DNA of 64,000 nucleotides, from NCBI GenBank assembly GCA_016869145.1, contig VGEU01000002.1, forward strand, positions 52,675-116,674. Reading direction: 5' to 3'. Under the pieces are notes generated by a model. The model searched no databases. It was given only the letters and a program-made list of their open reading frames with translations, and had not been told where the DNA came from. The stretch is from Alphaproteobacteria bacterium. GTDB taxonomy: Bacteria; Pseudomonadota; Alphaproteobacteria; MPNO01; VGEU01. A program made the translations under genes and the position numbers. Shown here one piece after another: positions 46,603-58,340 of the stretch; positions within the stretch are counted from its first letter, which is position 1; the number at the start of each line of letters is the position of its first letter.

Positions 46603-46629
46603 TTGCATCCATAAAAATATATTTATATT
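46603..46629 (+). promoter_or_regulatory. Promoter of sahR-metF-metH with operator palindrome
   Basis: TTGCAT (46603-46608) and TATATT (46624-46629) flank a 15-base spacer. Overlying it is ATAAAAATATATTTAT (46611-46626), which is palindromic except for one pair. This AT-rich site is unlike everything around it. Autoregulation by the SahR-like product is the likely reading; ArsR-type regulators bind AT-rich palindromes. Confidence 0.55.
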
Positions 46630-46674
46630 GAGCTCCGATCATGATAGGCAGCGCCGCGCAATGGGTGGGACGCG

Positions 46675-47667
46675 ATGGATGAGCTTCTGAACGCGCTGCG
46701 CGCGGCGGCCGAGCCGACCCGGCTCCGCCTCCTCGCACTCTGCGCCGAGGGCGAGTTGACGGTGAGCGAGTTGACCCAGGTTCTCGGTCAGAGCCAGCCG
46801 CGAGTCTCCCGTCACCTCCGCCTTCTCTGCGAGGCCGGCCTGCTCGACCGATTTCGCGAGGGCACCTGGGTGTTCTACCGGCTCCGCGACCAGGGTGGCG
46901 CCGCGGGTCGCGCGCTCGCAAGGACCCTGATCGATCTCGTGCCGCGCGAGGCGCCGCAGATCGCGCTCGACCGGCAGCGGCTCGACGCCGTCAAGGAGGC
47001 GCGCGCCGAGGCGGCGGCGGCCTATTTCCGCGCCAACGCCGCGCAGTGGGACTCGATCCGCTCGCTCTATGTGTCGGAGGCCGAGGTCGAGGCGGCGCTG
47101 ATCGATCTCTTGCCGCCGGGCTCGGTCGGCGATCTCCTCGACATCGGCACCGGCACGGGCCGCATCCTTTCGCTCTACGGGTCGACCGCGACGCGCGCGG
47201 TCGGGATCGATCTGTCGCGTGACATGCTCGCCGTCGCCCGCGCCAATCTCGAGACCGCCGGGCAGCGCAACTGCCACGTCCGCCAAGCGAGCATGTACCA
47301 GCTGCCCTTCGACGCGCATGCGTTCGATGCGGTGACGATCCACCAGGTGCTGCATTACGCCGATCGGCCGCGGAGTGTCATCGCCGAAGCCGCGCGCGTC
47401 GTGAAGCCGGGTGGACGGCTCCTCATCGTCGACTTCGCGCCGCATGCGCTCGAGTTCCTGCGCGAACGTCACGCGCATCGCCGGCTCGGCTTCGCGCCGG
47501 GCGAGGTCGAGGACTGGTCGGCCTCGAACGGCCTCGCCGTCCGCGCGACGCGGCGACTGCCGGGGACGCAGCTCACCGTGATGCTCTGGCTGCTCGAGCG
47601 CGACGAGGCGGCGCGCGGGCGCGATGCCGCGATGCCGGGCCCGCGCGCGGTGGAGACCGTCGGATGA
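46675..47667 (+). CDS. sahR: ArsR-family regulator fused to a SAM-dependent methyltransferase (SahR-like)
   Basis: Transcription factor of the type (SahR) described as an S-adenosylhomocysteine-responsive repressor of the SAM-cycle genes in Proteobacteria. The 330-residue protein has an N-terminal ArsR winged helix (about 1-95; LRAAAEPTRLRLLALCAEGELTVSELTQVLGQSQPRVSRHLRLL) and a C-terminal class I methyltransferase fold (about 125-310; GDLLDIGTGTGRILSLYG, VKPGGRLLIVDFAPH). Whether the methyltransferase is catalytic or only a ligand sensor cannot be seen. Its stop overlaps the metF start (ATGA), and metH follows, so it regulates its own operon. The symbol is an inference from domain and context. 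Confidence 0.86.
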   Translation: MDELLNALRAAAEPTRLRLLALCAEGELTVSELTQVLGQSQPRVSRHLRLLCEAGLLDRFREGTWVFYRLRDQGGAAGRALARTLIDLVPREAPQIALDRQRLDAVKEARAEAAAAYFRANAAQWDSIRSLYVSEAEVEAALIDLLPPGSVGDLLDIGTGTGRILSLYGSTATRAVGIDLSRDMLAVARANLETAGQRNCHVRQASMYQLPFDAHAFDAVTIHQVLHYADRPRSVIAEAARVVKPGGRLLIVDFAPHALEFLRERHAHRRLGFAPGEVEDWSASNGLAVRATRRLPGTQLTVMLWLLERDEAARGRDAAMPGPRAVETVG

Positions 47668-48596
47668 ACGCGACGACGCTCCGGGACCGTCTCGCGCTCG
47701 CGCGGCCGGAGATGGCCGGCGCCGACATCGCGGTCTCGTTCGAGTTCTTCCCGCCCAAGACCGAGAAGATGGAGACCGATCTCTGGAACGCGGTCGGGCG
47801 CCTCGCGCCGCTCCGACCGCGCTTCGTCTCGGTGACCTATGGCGCCGGCGGCTCGACCCGTGACCGGACGCACAGCACCGTGGTGCGGATCGCGCGGGAG
47901 ACCGGTCTCGTCCCGGCGGCGCATCTCACCTGTGTCGCCGCGAGCCGCAGTGAGGTCGACGAGGTCGCGCGTCGGTACTGGGATGCCGGGATCCGCCACA
48001 TCGTCGCGCTGCGCGGCGATCCGCCGGAGAAGGATGCCCGCTACCAGCCTCATCCCGGCGGTTATTCCTATGCCGCCGAGCTCGTCGCCGGCCTCAGGCG
48101 GATCGCCGATTTCGAGATCAGCGTCGCCGCCTATCCCGAGACGCATCCCGAAGCGGCGAGTGCTGCGGACGATCTCGTCAATCTCCGGCGCAAGATCGAC
48201 GCCGGCGCGACGCGCGCGATCACCCAGTACTTCTTCGATGTCGACATGTATCTCCGCTTCGTCGAGCGCGCGCGCGCCGCCAGCATCGCCGTGCCGATCG
48301 TTCCGGGCATCCTGCCGGTGACGAACTTCGCGCAGGTCGTACGCTTCTCGAAGCTCTGCGGCGCGACGGTTCCCGCATGGATGGCCCACCTGTTCGAGGG
48401 CCTCGACGACGATCCGGAGACGCGCCGGCTGGTCGCAGCGACGGTTGCTGCCGAGCAGTGCCGCCTCCTCCACGCCCACGGCGTCCGCGAGTTCCATTTC
48501 TACACGCTCAACCGGGCCGATCTCACCTTCGCGATCGCCCACATCCTCGGGCTCCGCCCCGCCGCGCCCGGCGTTTCTTCACCCCTTCGACCGTGA
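47664..48596 (+). CDS. metF: Methylenetetrahydrofolate reductase
   Basis: FAD-dependent enzyme that makes 5-methyl-tetrahydrofolate for methionine synthesis. The 310-residue TIM-barrel protein shows [34 protein letters not shown] (catalytic/folate region), [13 protein letters not shown] and [17 protein letters not shown]. Length is normal for bacterial MetF. It overlaps the regulator gene by four bases and is followed one base after its stop by metH. The product feeds metH directly. Confidence 0.96.
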   Translation: MNATTLRDRLALARPEMAGADIAVSFEFFPPKTEKMETDLWNAVGRLAPLRPRFVSVTYGAGGSTRDRTHSTVVRIARETGLVPAAHLTCVAASRSEVDEVARRYWDAGIRHIVALRGDPPEKDARYQPHPGGYSYAAELVAGLRRIADFEISVAAYPETHPEAASAADDLVNLRRKIDAGATRAITQYFFDVDMYLRFVERARAASIAVPIVPGILPVTNFAQVVRFSKLCGATVPAWMAHLFEGLDDDPETRRLVAATVAAEQCRLLHAHGVREFHFYTLNRADLTFAIAHILGLRPAAPGVSSPLRP

Positions 48597-48597
48597 C

Positions 48598-52344
<3,747 letters not shown>

Positions 52345-52357
52345 CCGGAAGAACCCG

Positions 52358-52843
52358 ATGACGATCCCCGCCCCCTTCGACCGCTGGCGCGAGACGGTCC
52401 GCCCCGAATGGACCGACTACAACGCGCACATGAACCTCGCCTACTACGTCCTGATCTTCGACCACGCGACCGATGCGTTCTATGTCGAGGTCGGGCTCGG
52501 GGAGGGCTATCGCAACCGGACCAATTGCTCGACCTTCGCGGTCGAATCGCACATCACCTACGACCGCGAGGTGATGTCGGGGGAAGGCGTCCGGGTCGAG
52601 ACGCTCCTTCTCGATTTCGACGAGAAGCGGCTCCACTATTTCCATCGCATGGTCCACGCCGAGAAGGGGTATCTCGCGGCGACGACGGAGCTGATGGCGG
52701 TCCACGTCGACCTCGCGACGCGGCGGGTGAGCCCGATGCCCGCCTTGGTCCTCGACCACCTCGCCGCGATGAAGGCGGCGCACGCCGCGTTGCCGCGATC
52801 CGAGCAGGTCGGCCGCGTCATCGGTATTCGCCGCAGGGCCTGA
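52358..52843 (+). CDS. Hotdog-fold acyl-CoA thioesterase
   Basis: A 161-residue single-hotdog protein of the 4-hydroxybenzoyl-CoA/betainyl-CoA thioesterase type. The segment WRETVRPEWTDYNAHMNLAYYVLIFDHATDAFY carries the family Asp and the HMN helix start, and VESHITYDREVMSGEGVRVET and HYFHRMVHAEKGYLAAT form the strands. The stretch before the catalytic residue is closest, in my reading, to betainyl-CoA thioesterase rather than to YbgC. It lies 13 bases after metH on the same strand and is likely read through from that operon; a link to methyl-group metabolism (betaine) would fit but is inference. Confidence 0.82.
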   Translation: MTIPAPFDRWRETVRPEWTDYNAHMNLAYYVLIFDHATDAFYVEVGLGEGYRNRTNCSTFAVESHITYDREVMSGEGVRVETLLLDFDEKRLHYFHRMVHAEKGYLAATTELMAVHVDLATRRVSPMPALVLDHLAAMKAAHAALPRSEQVGRVIGIRRRA

Positions 52844-52899
52844 ACCCTCGGACCGCTTCAGGGTGGCGGTACGGCCCGGTCTGGACTAGAAACTACGCC

Positions 52900-53400
52900 A
52901 TGAATTCCAAGCGATTAGTCGCCCTGGCCCTGATCGGAACCGTGCTCGGCCCGGCCGAGGCCCTGGCAAACTGCAACGATTCTGCCGCCCCTGGCGTGAC
53001 GTGGCGGCGTTGTCTGCTCGATCGCCAGAATCTGGCGGGCTCGAACATTTCCGGTGCCACGCTCCGCGATTCGACGTTCAACCGCGCGGAGCTGTCACGC
53101 GCTGATCTGCGCGGCGTCGACGGATTCAACGTTCGGTTCGTGAGCGCGATCATGGTCGATACCGCACTCGATCGGGCCAAGCTCTACAATGCCGATTTCA
53201 CCCGCGCCGATCTCACGCGGGCATCTTTCCGCGACGCCGATCTGCGCGAGACGAATTTCTTCCGGGCCAATCTCCGCGGCGCCGATTTCACTGGCGCGCG
53301 GCTTCGCAACGCATCGCTGAGCTACGCCGAGCTGTCGGGCGCGCGATGGATCGACGGCGTCAAGATCTGCCGCGAGGGATCGGTCGGGCATTGCGACTGA
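52900..53400 (+). CDS. Secreted pentapeptide-repeat protein
   Basis: A 166-residue protein with an N-terminal signal peptide (about residues 1-23, MNSKRLVALALIGTVLGPAEALA) and about sixteen A(D/N)LXX-type pentapeptide repeats (about 45-150; LAGSNISGATLRDSTFNRAELSRADL, FTRADLTRASFRDADLRETNFFRANLRGADF) that fold as a right-handed quadrilateral beta-helix. Two cysteine pairs, near residues 25-38 and at 157/165, could form disulfides capping each end in the periplasm. The function is unknown. It follows the thioesterase gene by 56 bases and converges with the PDZ protease gene. Confidence 0.85.
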   Translation: MNSKRLVALALIGTVLGPAEALANCNDSAAPGVTWRRCLLDRQNLAGSNISGATLRDSTFNRAELSRADLRGVDGFNVRFVSAIMVDTALDRAKLYNADFTRADLTRASFRDADLRETNFFRANLRGADFTGARLRNASLSYAELSGARWIDGVKICREGSVGHCD

Positions 53401-53409
53401 CGGCGGCGT

Positions 53410-54404
53410 TCACAGGCTCCGATTGAGCTTGAGCCAGTCATAGCGGTCGCCCGCCTTGAGCGTGAGGTCGGTCGGCGTGTTTCCCTTGAGAACCTGGAGC
53501 GACACCGTGACGCCCGGCTCGCCGAGCGCCCAAAGCCGCCGATAGAAGTCGGCGAGGCCCGCCACCGGCCTTCCCGCGAGCGCGAGGACGAGGTCCCCCG
53601 GCTCGAGCCCGGCCTGCGCAGCGGGGCTTCCCTCGACCACACGCGACACGAACAGCCGGCCCATCACCTCCTGCGTCCACAGACCGAGCCACGGCCGGCG
53701 CGGCAGCGACGACCGGCCGGTCGCGAGGAGATCGCCGAGGATCGGCTTCAGGAGGTCGATCGGGAGGAACATGTTGCCGGGAACCTGCGGCTCGACGAGG
53801 GCATTGGGCACGATCAGCGAGCCGACGCCGACGAGCTTACCGTCCTTGTCGAGGAGCGCCGCGCCGCCGAAGCGGGGATGGGGCGGTGCGGTGAAGAGCG
53901 CGTCGTCGAGAAGATACTCCCAATAGCCCGCGAACTCGCGGCGCGAGACGATGTAGGCGCCCATCGCGGCCTCGCTGCCGCCATGCGCGGCGACGAGGAC
54001 CGGATCGCGCTCCTTGACCGTCGCGGACTGGCCGAGCTCGATCGGCTTCACCCCGGTCGCGACGGCCGCGCGCACCAGCCCGAAGCCGGTTTCGTAGTCA
54101 TAGGCGACGATCGAGGCCGGCACCGTGCGCCCACCGGGCAGGCCGAGCGTGACCTCGCTCGCCTCCAGCATCACGTAGCCGATCGTGAGCACGAGCCCGT
54201 CATTGTCGATCACGATGCCGGTCCCCTCGCGCTCGGTCCCGAGGGTCGCCGACGAGCGGGCATCGGCTGGCACCTTGGCCTGGAGCTTGACCAGCGCATC
54301 GAGAAGGCGCGGCCAGAACGGCCCCTCGCGCGTCTGCGCATCGGCCGATCCGGGCATGGTGAGGACAAGTCCGAGCAGCAGGATCGCGATAGCGCGCGTG
54401 GCAT
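53410..54404 (-). CDS. PDZ-containing periplasmic trypsin-like protein, start disturbed
   Basis: About 330 residues with a protease-like domain (TEREGTGIVIDNDGLVLTIGYVM, FGGAALLDKDGKLVGVG) and one PDZ domain (about 250-320, LFVSRVVEGSPAAQAGLEPGDLVLALAGRPVAG). The HtrA catalytic triad is poorly preserved: the His position reads IGYVM and the Ser block reads RFGGAAL, so it may be a non-catalytic chaperone. The mature frame is preceded by a perfect signal core (AIAILLLGLVLTMPGSADA), but the only suitable ATG (54404, with GAGGAG) is in another frame. One base missing or one GC unit too many in the GCGCGC run at 54392-54398 would join them. Confidence 0.74.
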
Positions 54405-54512
54405 CGTCTCCTCGACACGGGTCGCCGCCATCATATAAAGGCGTGGCGGTCGCTGGAAGTCCGCCGCGAATCACGCCCCGCGCATCGCCCGGCGCGACCG
54501 CGCCGCCGGTGC

Positions 54513-54518
54513 TATAGT
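54513..54518 (+). promoter_or_regulatory. -10 element next to the uvrD start
   Basis: TATAGT ends 9 bases before the ATG at 54528. Transcription would begin almost at the start codon, which suggests a leaderless or very short-leader mRNA; no ribosome site is visible. No clear -35 is present. Confidence 0.4.
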
Positions 54519-54527
54519 TCGGCCGCC

Positions 54528-56786
54528 ATGGACGATCGTGCACGCGACATCGCGCCGGCCGCTCAGGAGCCGGTGCCCTACCTTTCCGGCCTGACGGACA
54601 TCCAGCGCGCGGCGGTGGAGGCGACAGAGGGACCGGTTCTGGTGCTGGCCGGCGCCGGCACCGGAAAGACGCGCGTCCTCACGACGCGCCTCGCGCACAT
54701 CCTGCGGTCCGGCCGCGCCTGGCCGAGCCAGGTGCTCGCGGTGACCTTCACCAACAAGGCCGCGCGCGAGATGCGCGAGCGCGTCGCTCAGCTGATCGGC
54801 GCGTCGGTCGAGGGGTTGTGGATCGGCACCTTCCACGCCACCGGGGCGCGCATCCTCCGCCGCCACGCCGAACTCGTCGGCCTCAAGAGCAATTTCACCA
54901 TCCTCGACGCCGACGACCAGCTCCGCCTCGTCAAGCAGCTCCTCGAATCGCACAACATCGACGACAAGCGCTGGCCGGCGCGCGCCGCGCTCGAGGTCAT
55001 CCAGCGCTGGAAGGACCGCGGTCTCGGCCCCGAGAAGCTCGGCGCCGGCGAGACCGGCGATTTCGCGGCCGGGCGCGCGGTCGAGCTCTACCGCGACTAT
55101 CAGGCCCGGCTCGTCACGCTCAACGCCGCCGATTTCGGCGACCTCCTCCTCCACAATCTGACCTTGTTCCAACGCGAGCCGGACGTGCTCGCGAGCTATC
55201 AGCGCCAGTTCCGCTACGTCCTCGTCGACGAGTACCAGGACACCAACGTGGCCCAGTATCTGTGGCTGCGTCTTCTCGCGCAGGGCCATCGCAATCTGTG
55301 CTGCGTCGGCGACGACGACCAGTCGATCTACAGCTGGCGCGGCGCCGAGGTCGGCAACATTCTCCGCTTCGAGAAGGATTTTCCCGGCGCGCAAGTGATC
55401 CGTCTCGAGCAGAACTTCCGCTCGACGCGCGACATCCTGGGCGCCGCCTCGGGCCTGATCGCGAACAACGAGAGCCGGCTCGGCAAAACCCTGTGGACCG
55501 AGCGCGCCGACACCGACAAGGTCATCGTCCGCGGCGTCTGGGACGGCGAGAGCGAGGCGCGCATGGTCGGCGAGGAGATCGAGCGCCTCCACCGCGAGGG
55601 CACCCGCCTCGACGACGTCGCGATCCTGGTACGCGCCGGGTTCCAGATGCGCGAGTTCGAGGAGCGCTTCGTCACGCTCGGCATCCCCTACCGCGTCGTC
55701 GGTGGTCCGCGCTTCTACGAGCGCCAGGAGATCCGCGACGCGATCGCCTATCTCCGCGTGGTGAACCAGCCCGACGACGGTCTCGCCTTCGAGCGGATCG
55801 TGAACGTGCCCCGGCGCGGCATCGGCGAGGCGACCATGCAGGCGATCCACCGCCTCGCACGCGCCCGGTCCCGGCCGCTGGTCGAGGCCGCGCGCGCGCT
55901 CGTCGACACCGACGAGATCAAGCCCCAGGCGCGCGCCGCGCTGCGCCGGCTCCTCGATGCCTTCGACCGCTGGCGCGCGCTCACCGAGACCACCGATCAC
56001 GTCACCCTGGCCGAGACCGTCCTCGACGAATCCGGCTACACCGCGATGTGGCATAACGACAAGTCGCCCGAGGCGCCCGGCCGGCTCGAGAACCTCAAGG
56101 AGCTGATCACGGCGCTCCAGGAGTTCGAGAATCTCGCCGGCTTCCTCGAGCATGTCAGCCTCGTCATGGACCAGGATACCGGTAGCGGCGACGCGGCGAC
56201 GCTGATGACGCTCCACGCCGCCAAGGGGCTCGAGTTCGTCCAAGTGTTCCTGCCGGGATGGGAGGATGGCCTGTTCCCCAACCAGCGCGCGATCGACCAG
56301 GACGGCGCCGCCGGCCTCGAGGAGGAGCGCCGCCTCGCTTATGTCGGGCTCACGCGCGCCAAGCGCCACGCGACGATCAGCTTTGCCGCCAACCGGCGCA
56401 TCTACAACCAGTGGCAATCGGCGCTCCCGTCGCGCTTCATCGAGGAGCTGCCGCGCGCCCATGTCGCGATCGGTGCGGCGCCCGGGCTCTACCGCATGGG
56501 CGCCGGGTCGAAGGAGGGCGCGGCGTGGGACGACGATGTGCCTGGACGCGGACCGGGCTTTCGCCGCATGCACCAGGCCGCGCGCGGCGCCGGCGCGCCG
56601 CTGCTCGAGGGCCGCGCGAGCGTCGTCCAGGTCGACGCGACGAGCCGACACCAGGCCGGCGAGCGCGTCTTCCATCAGAAGTTCGGCTATGGCCGGGTGA
56701 TCGCCGTCGAGGGCAACAAGCTCGAGATCGCGTTCGACGCGTCCGGCACCAAGAAGGTCGTCGACAGCTTCGTCGAGCGCGCGTGA
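54528..56786 (+). CDS. uvrD: UvrD/PcrA superfamily-1 DNA helicase
   Basis: 3'-5' helicase for nucleotide excision and mismatch repair and for removing blocked RNA polymerase. The 752-residue protein has Walker A AGAGTGKT (41-48), VLVDEYQDTN, GDDDQSIYSWRGAE, RLEQNFRST, TLHAAKGLEF and VGLTRAKRHATISF, and the C-terminal Tudor-like tail (HQKFGYGRVIAVEGNKLEIAFDASGTKKVVDSF) that contacts RNA polymerase in PcrA. Length is normal. It is divergent from the PDZ protease gene. Its stop overlaps the GTG start of prmA. Confidence 0.96.
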   Translation: MDDRARDIAPAAQEPVPYLSGLTDIQRAAVEATEGPVLVLAGAGTGKTRVLTTRLAHILRSGRAWPSQVLAVTFTNKAAREMRERVAQLIGASVEGLWIGTFHATGARILRRHAELVGLKSNFTILDADDQLRLVKQLLESHNIDDKRWPARAALEVIQRWKDRGLGPEKLGAGETGDFAAGRAVELYRDYQARLVTLNAADFGDLLLHNLTLFQREPDVLASYQRQFRYVLVDEYQDTNVAQYLWLRLLAQGHRNLCCVGDDDQSIYSWRGAEVGNILRFEKDFPGAQVIRLEQNFRSTRDILGAASGLIANNESRLGKTLWTERADTDKVIVRGVWDGESEARMVGEEIERLHREGTRLDDVAILVRAGFQMREFEERFVTLGIPYRVVGGPRFYERQEIRDAIAYLRVVNQPDDGLAFERIVNVPRRGIGEATMQAIHRLARARSRPLVEAARALVDTDEIKPQARAALRRLLDAFDRWRALTETTDHVTLAETVLDESGYTAMWHNDKSPEAPGRLENLKELITALQEFENLAGFLEHVSLVMDQDTGSGDAATLMTLHAAKGLEFVQVFLPGWEDGLFPNQRAIDQDGAAGLEEERRLAYVGLTRAKRHATISFAANRRIYNQWQSALPSRFIEELPRAHVAIGAAPGLYRMGAGSKEGAAWDDDVPGRGPGFRRMHQAARGAGAPLLEGRASVVQVDATSRHQAGERVFHQKFGYGRVIAVEGNKLEIAFDASGTKKVVDSFVERA

Positions 56787-57706
56787 GCGGCGCCGGCGCG
56801 AAACCGCCTGACAGCGCCGAGCCCGGCACGGTCTGGTCCGTCTCGATCGTCGTTCCACCCGAGCGGGTCGGCCTCTTCGAAGACGCCCTCGCCGCTCTCG
56901 AGGGCGCCGTGTCGAGCCGCGAGATCGAGGAAGGACGCGACTGGCGCGTCACGCTCTATCTCGAGTGCCCGGCCGATGCGGCCGCGATCGACGCGCTTCT
57001 TGCCGCCGCCGCCGCCACATCAAACATCGCGCCGCCGCGGGCCGAGATCGGCACCATCGCGCGGACCGACTGGGTCGCCTATGTCGAGGAGCGCTCGCCG
57101 CCCCTCGAGGCAGACCGCTTCTACATCTACGGCTCGCATGTCCGGACGCCGCCGCCGGCGCACCGCGTTCCGATCCGGATCGATGCCGGCATGGCGTTCG
57201 GCTCCGGCAGTCACGAGACGACGCGAGCCTGCCTCGTCGCGATCAGCCGGATCACGGACCCTGGCTTTGTCCGCTGCGCGCTCGACATGGGAACGGGTTC
57301 AGGGATTCTCGCGATCGCCATCGCGAAGCGCTGGGCGGCGGCGCGCGTGATCGCGTGCGACAACGACCCCGTCGCGGTCGCGGTCGCAAGCGAGAACGCG
57401 ATCGCCAACGCGGTCGGCGATCGGATCGAAACGGTCGTCGGCGATGGCTATCGGACGGCGCGCGTGATGGCTGCCGCGCCCTACGACGTGATCGCCGCCA
57501 ACATTCTCGCCGGGCCGCTGATCGAGATGGCGCCCGCGATGGCCGCAATGCTCGCGCCGGGGGGCGTCGCGATCCTGTCCGGCCTCCTCGACGACCAAGC
57601 TGATGCCGTCGCCGCCGCGCATACGGCCGCCGGGCTCGCGCACGCGGACACGATCGCGCTCGGCCGCTGGGTCGTCCTCGAACTCAGACGCGATCGCCGA
57701 ACGTGA
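56783..57706 (+). CDS. prmA: Ribosomal protein L11 methyltransferase
   Basis: SAM-dependent enzyme that trimethylates ribosomal protein L11. The 307-residue product has the substrate-recognition N-terminal domain (about 18-95), a linker with VPIRIDAGMAFGSGSHETTRACL (family signature) and the class I methyltransferase core ALDMGTGSGILAIAIAKR, DNDPVAVAVASEN, YDVIAANILAGPLIEMAP. It starts at the GTG overlapping the uvrD stop (GTGA). Length and order of motifs are normal, and alphaproteobacterial prmA often sits after uvrD. It converges with the DUF1127 gene. Confidence 0.94.
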   Translation: MSGAGAKPPDSAEPGTVWSVSIVVPPERVGLFEDALAALEGAVSSREIEEGRDWRVTLYLECPADAAAIDALLAAAAATSNIAPPRAEIGTIARTDWVAYVEERSPPLEADRFYIYGSHVRTPPPAHRVPIRIDAGMAFGSGSHETTRACLVAISRITDPGFVRCALDMGTGSGILAIAIAKRWAAARVIACDNDPVAVAVASENAIANAVGDRIETVVGDGYRTARVMAAAPYDVIAANILAGPLIEMAPAMAAMLAPGGVAILSGLLDDQADAVAAAHTAAGLAHADTIALGRWVVLELRRDRRT

Positions 57707-57756
57707 GTGGACGCCCGCAGGGTCTCTCGACAGGCGGGCGCCCGCGCGACGTCGGT

Positions 57757-58125
57757 TCAGGCCGCGCGCTTGTTCGGCGCCTTGGGCTCTTTGGCGGCCG
57801 CCTCGGCCGGGGTCTTCTGGCCGCTGCGGTCGACCGTCCCGTGCACCAGGATCGCCGGGATGTCACTCCGGCTGATGCCGATGTCGGACAGCATGCGGTC
57901 GTCGAGGCGCGACAGCTCGCGCGCCGTACGCGCCCGGCCCAGCGCCTCCTCCACATGGTCCCGGAGTTGCTGGATCTGGCGGGCGATGGCGCCGGCCATC
58001 CGGGCCACCTCGGCGGCGCGGATTTCGCGCGCCCGGGCCATGATCTCGGACCGGCTCAGTTGGTTGCGCAGCGCTTCGGCAGCATCCTGCCGGTTGCGCT
58101 GATCGACCTCCAAACGGTTGGACAT
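57757..58125 (-). CDS. DUF1127 domain protein (long form)
   Basis: A 122-residue protein whose C-terminal part, ARELSRLDDRMLSDIGISRSDIPAIL, is the DUF1127 (YjiS-like) motif, common in many copies in alphaproteobacteria and often found in RNA-turnover or stress contexts. The first 60 residues (RNRQDAAEALRNQLSRSEIMARAREIRAAEVARMAGAIARQIQQL) are helical, amphipathic and charged, longer than the small RNA-binding 47-residue members. ATG 58125 follows GGAACAG. It converges with prmA (50 bases) and lies upstream of the divergent aminopeptidase gene. No specific function is assigned. Confidence 0.85.
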   Translation of the reverse strand: MSNRLEVDQRNRQDAAEALRNQLSRSEIMARAREIRAAEVARMAGAIARQIQQLRDHVEEALGRARTARELSRLDDRMLSDIGISRSDIPAILVHGTVDRSGQKTPAEAAAKEPKAPNKRAA

Positions 58126-58340
58126 GCTTCTGTTCCTTCGCAAAAATCTCGGTGCTCGTCGCACCCTTCATGTCGCTATATGGTTAAGTATCAATGAGGT
58201 ATGAAGAGGGATGCTGCATTGCAGCATTGCGATAAGCGCATGACTCTGCCGAGCGCCCCCAACGAACGGGAGCCTTGCCGCACCCGGCCCGGCTCTCTAG
58301 CCTCGGCCTCGGTCGCCGACCCACCTCGGAGGTCCAACCA
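58126..58340. other. Intergenic region between divergent DUF1127 and aminopeptidase genes
   Basis: About 215 bases with an AT-rich patch at 58178-58225 (GGTTAAGTATCAATGAGGTATGAAG) where promoters for both genes probably lie. No strong two-box match, tRNA or repeat is seen. Confidence 0.5.

Noticed and set aside
46630..46674. SAM, SAH or cobalamin riboswitch before the sahR-metF-metH operon
   Set aside because: The leader is too short (about 45 bases), and no box of these riboswitches is present. Control by the encoded regulator is more likely.
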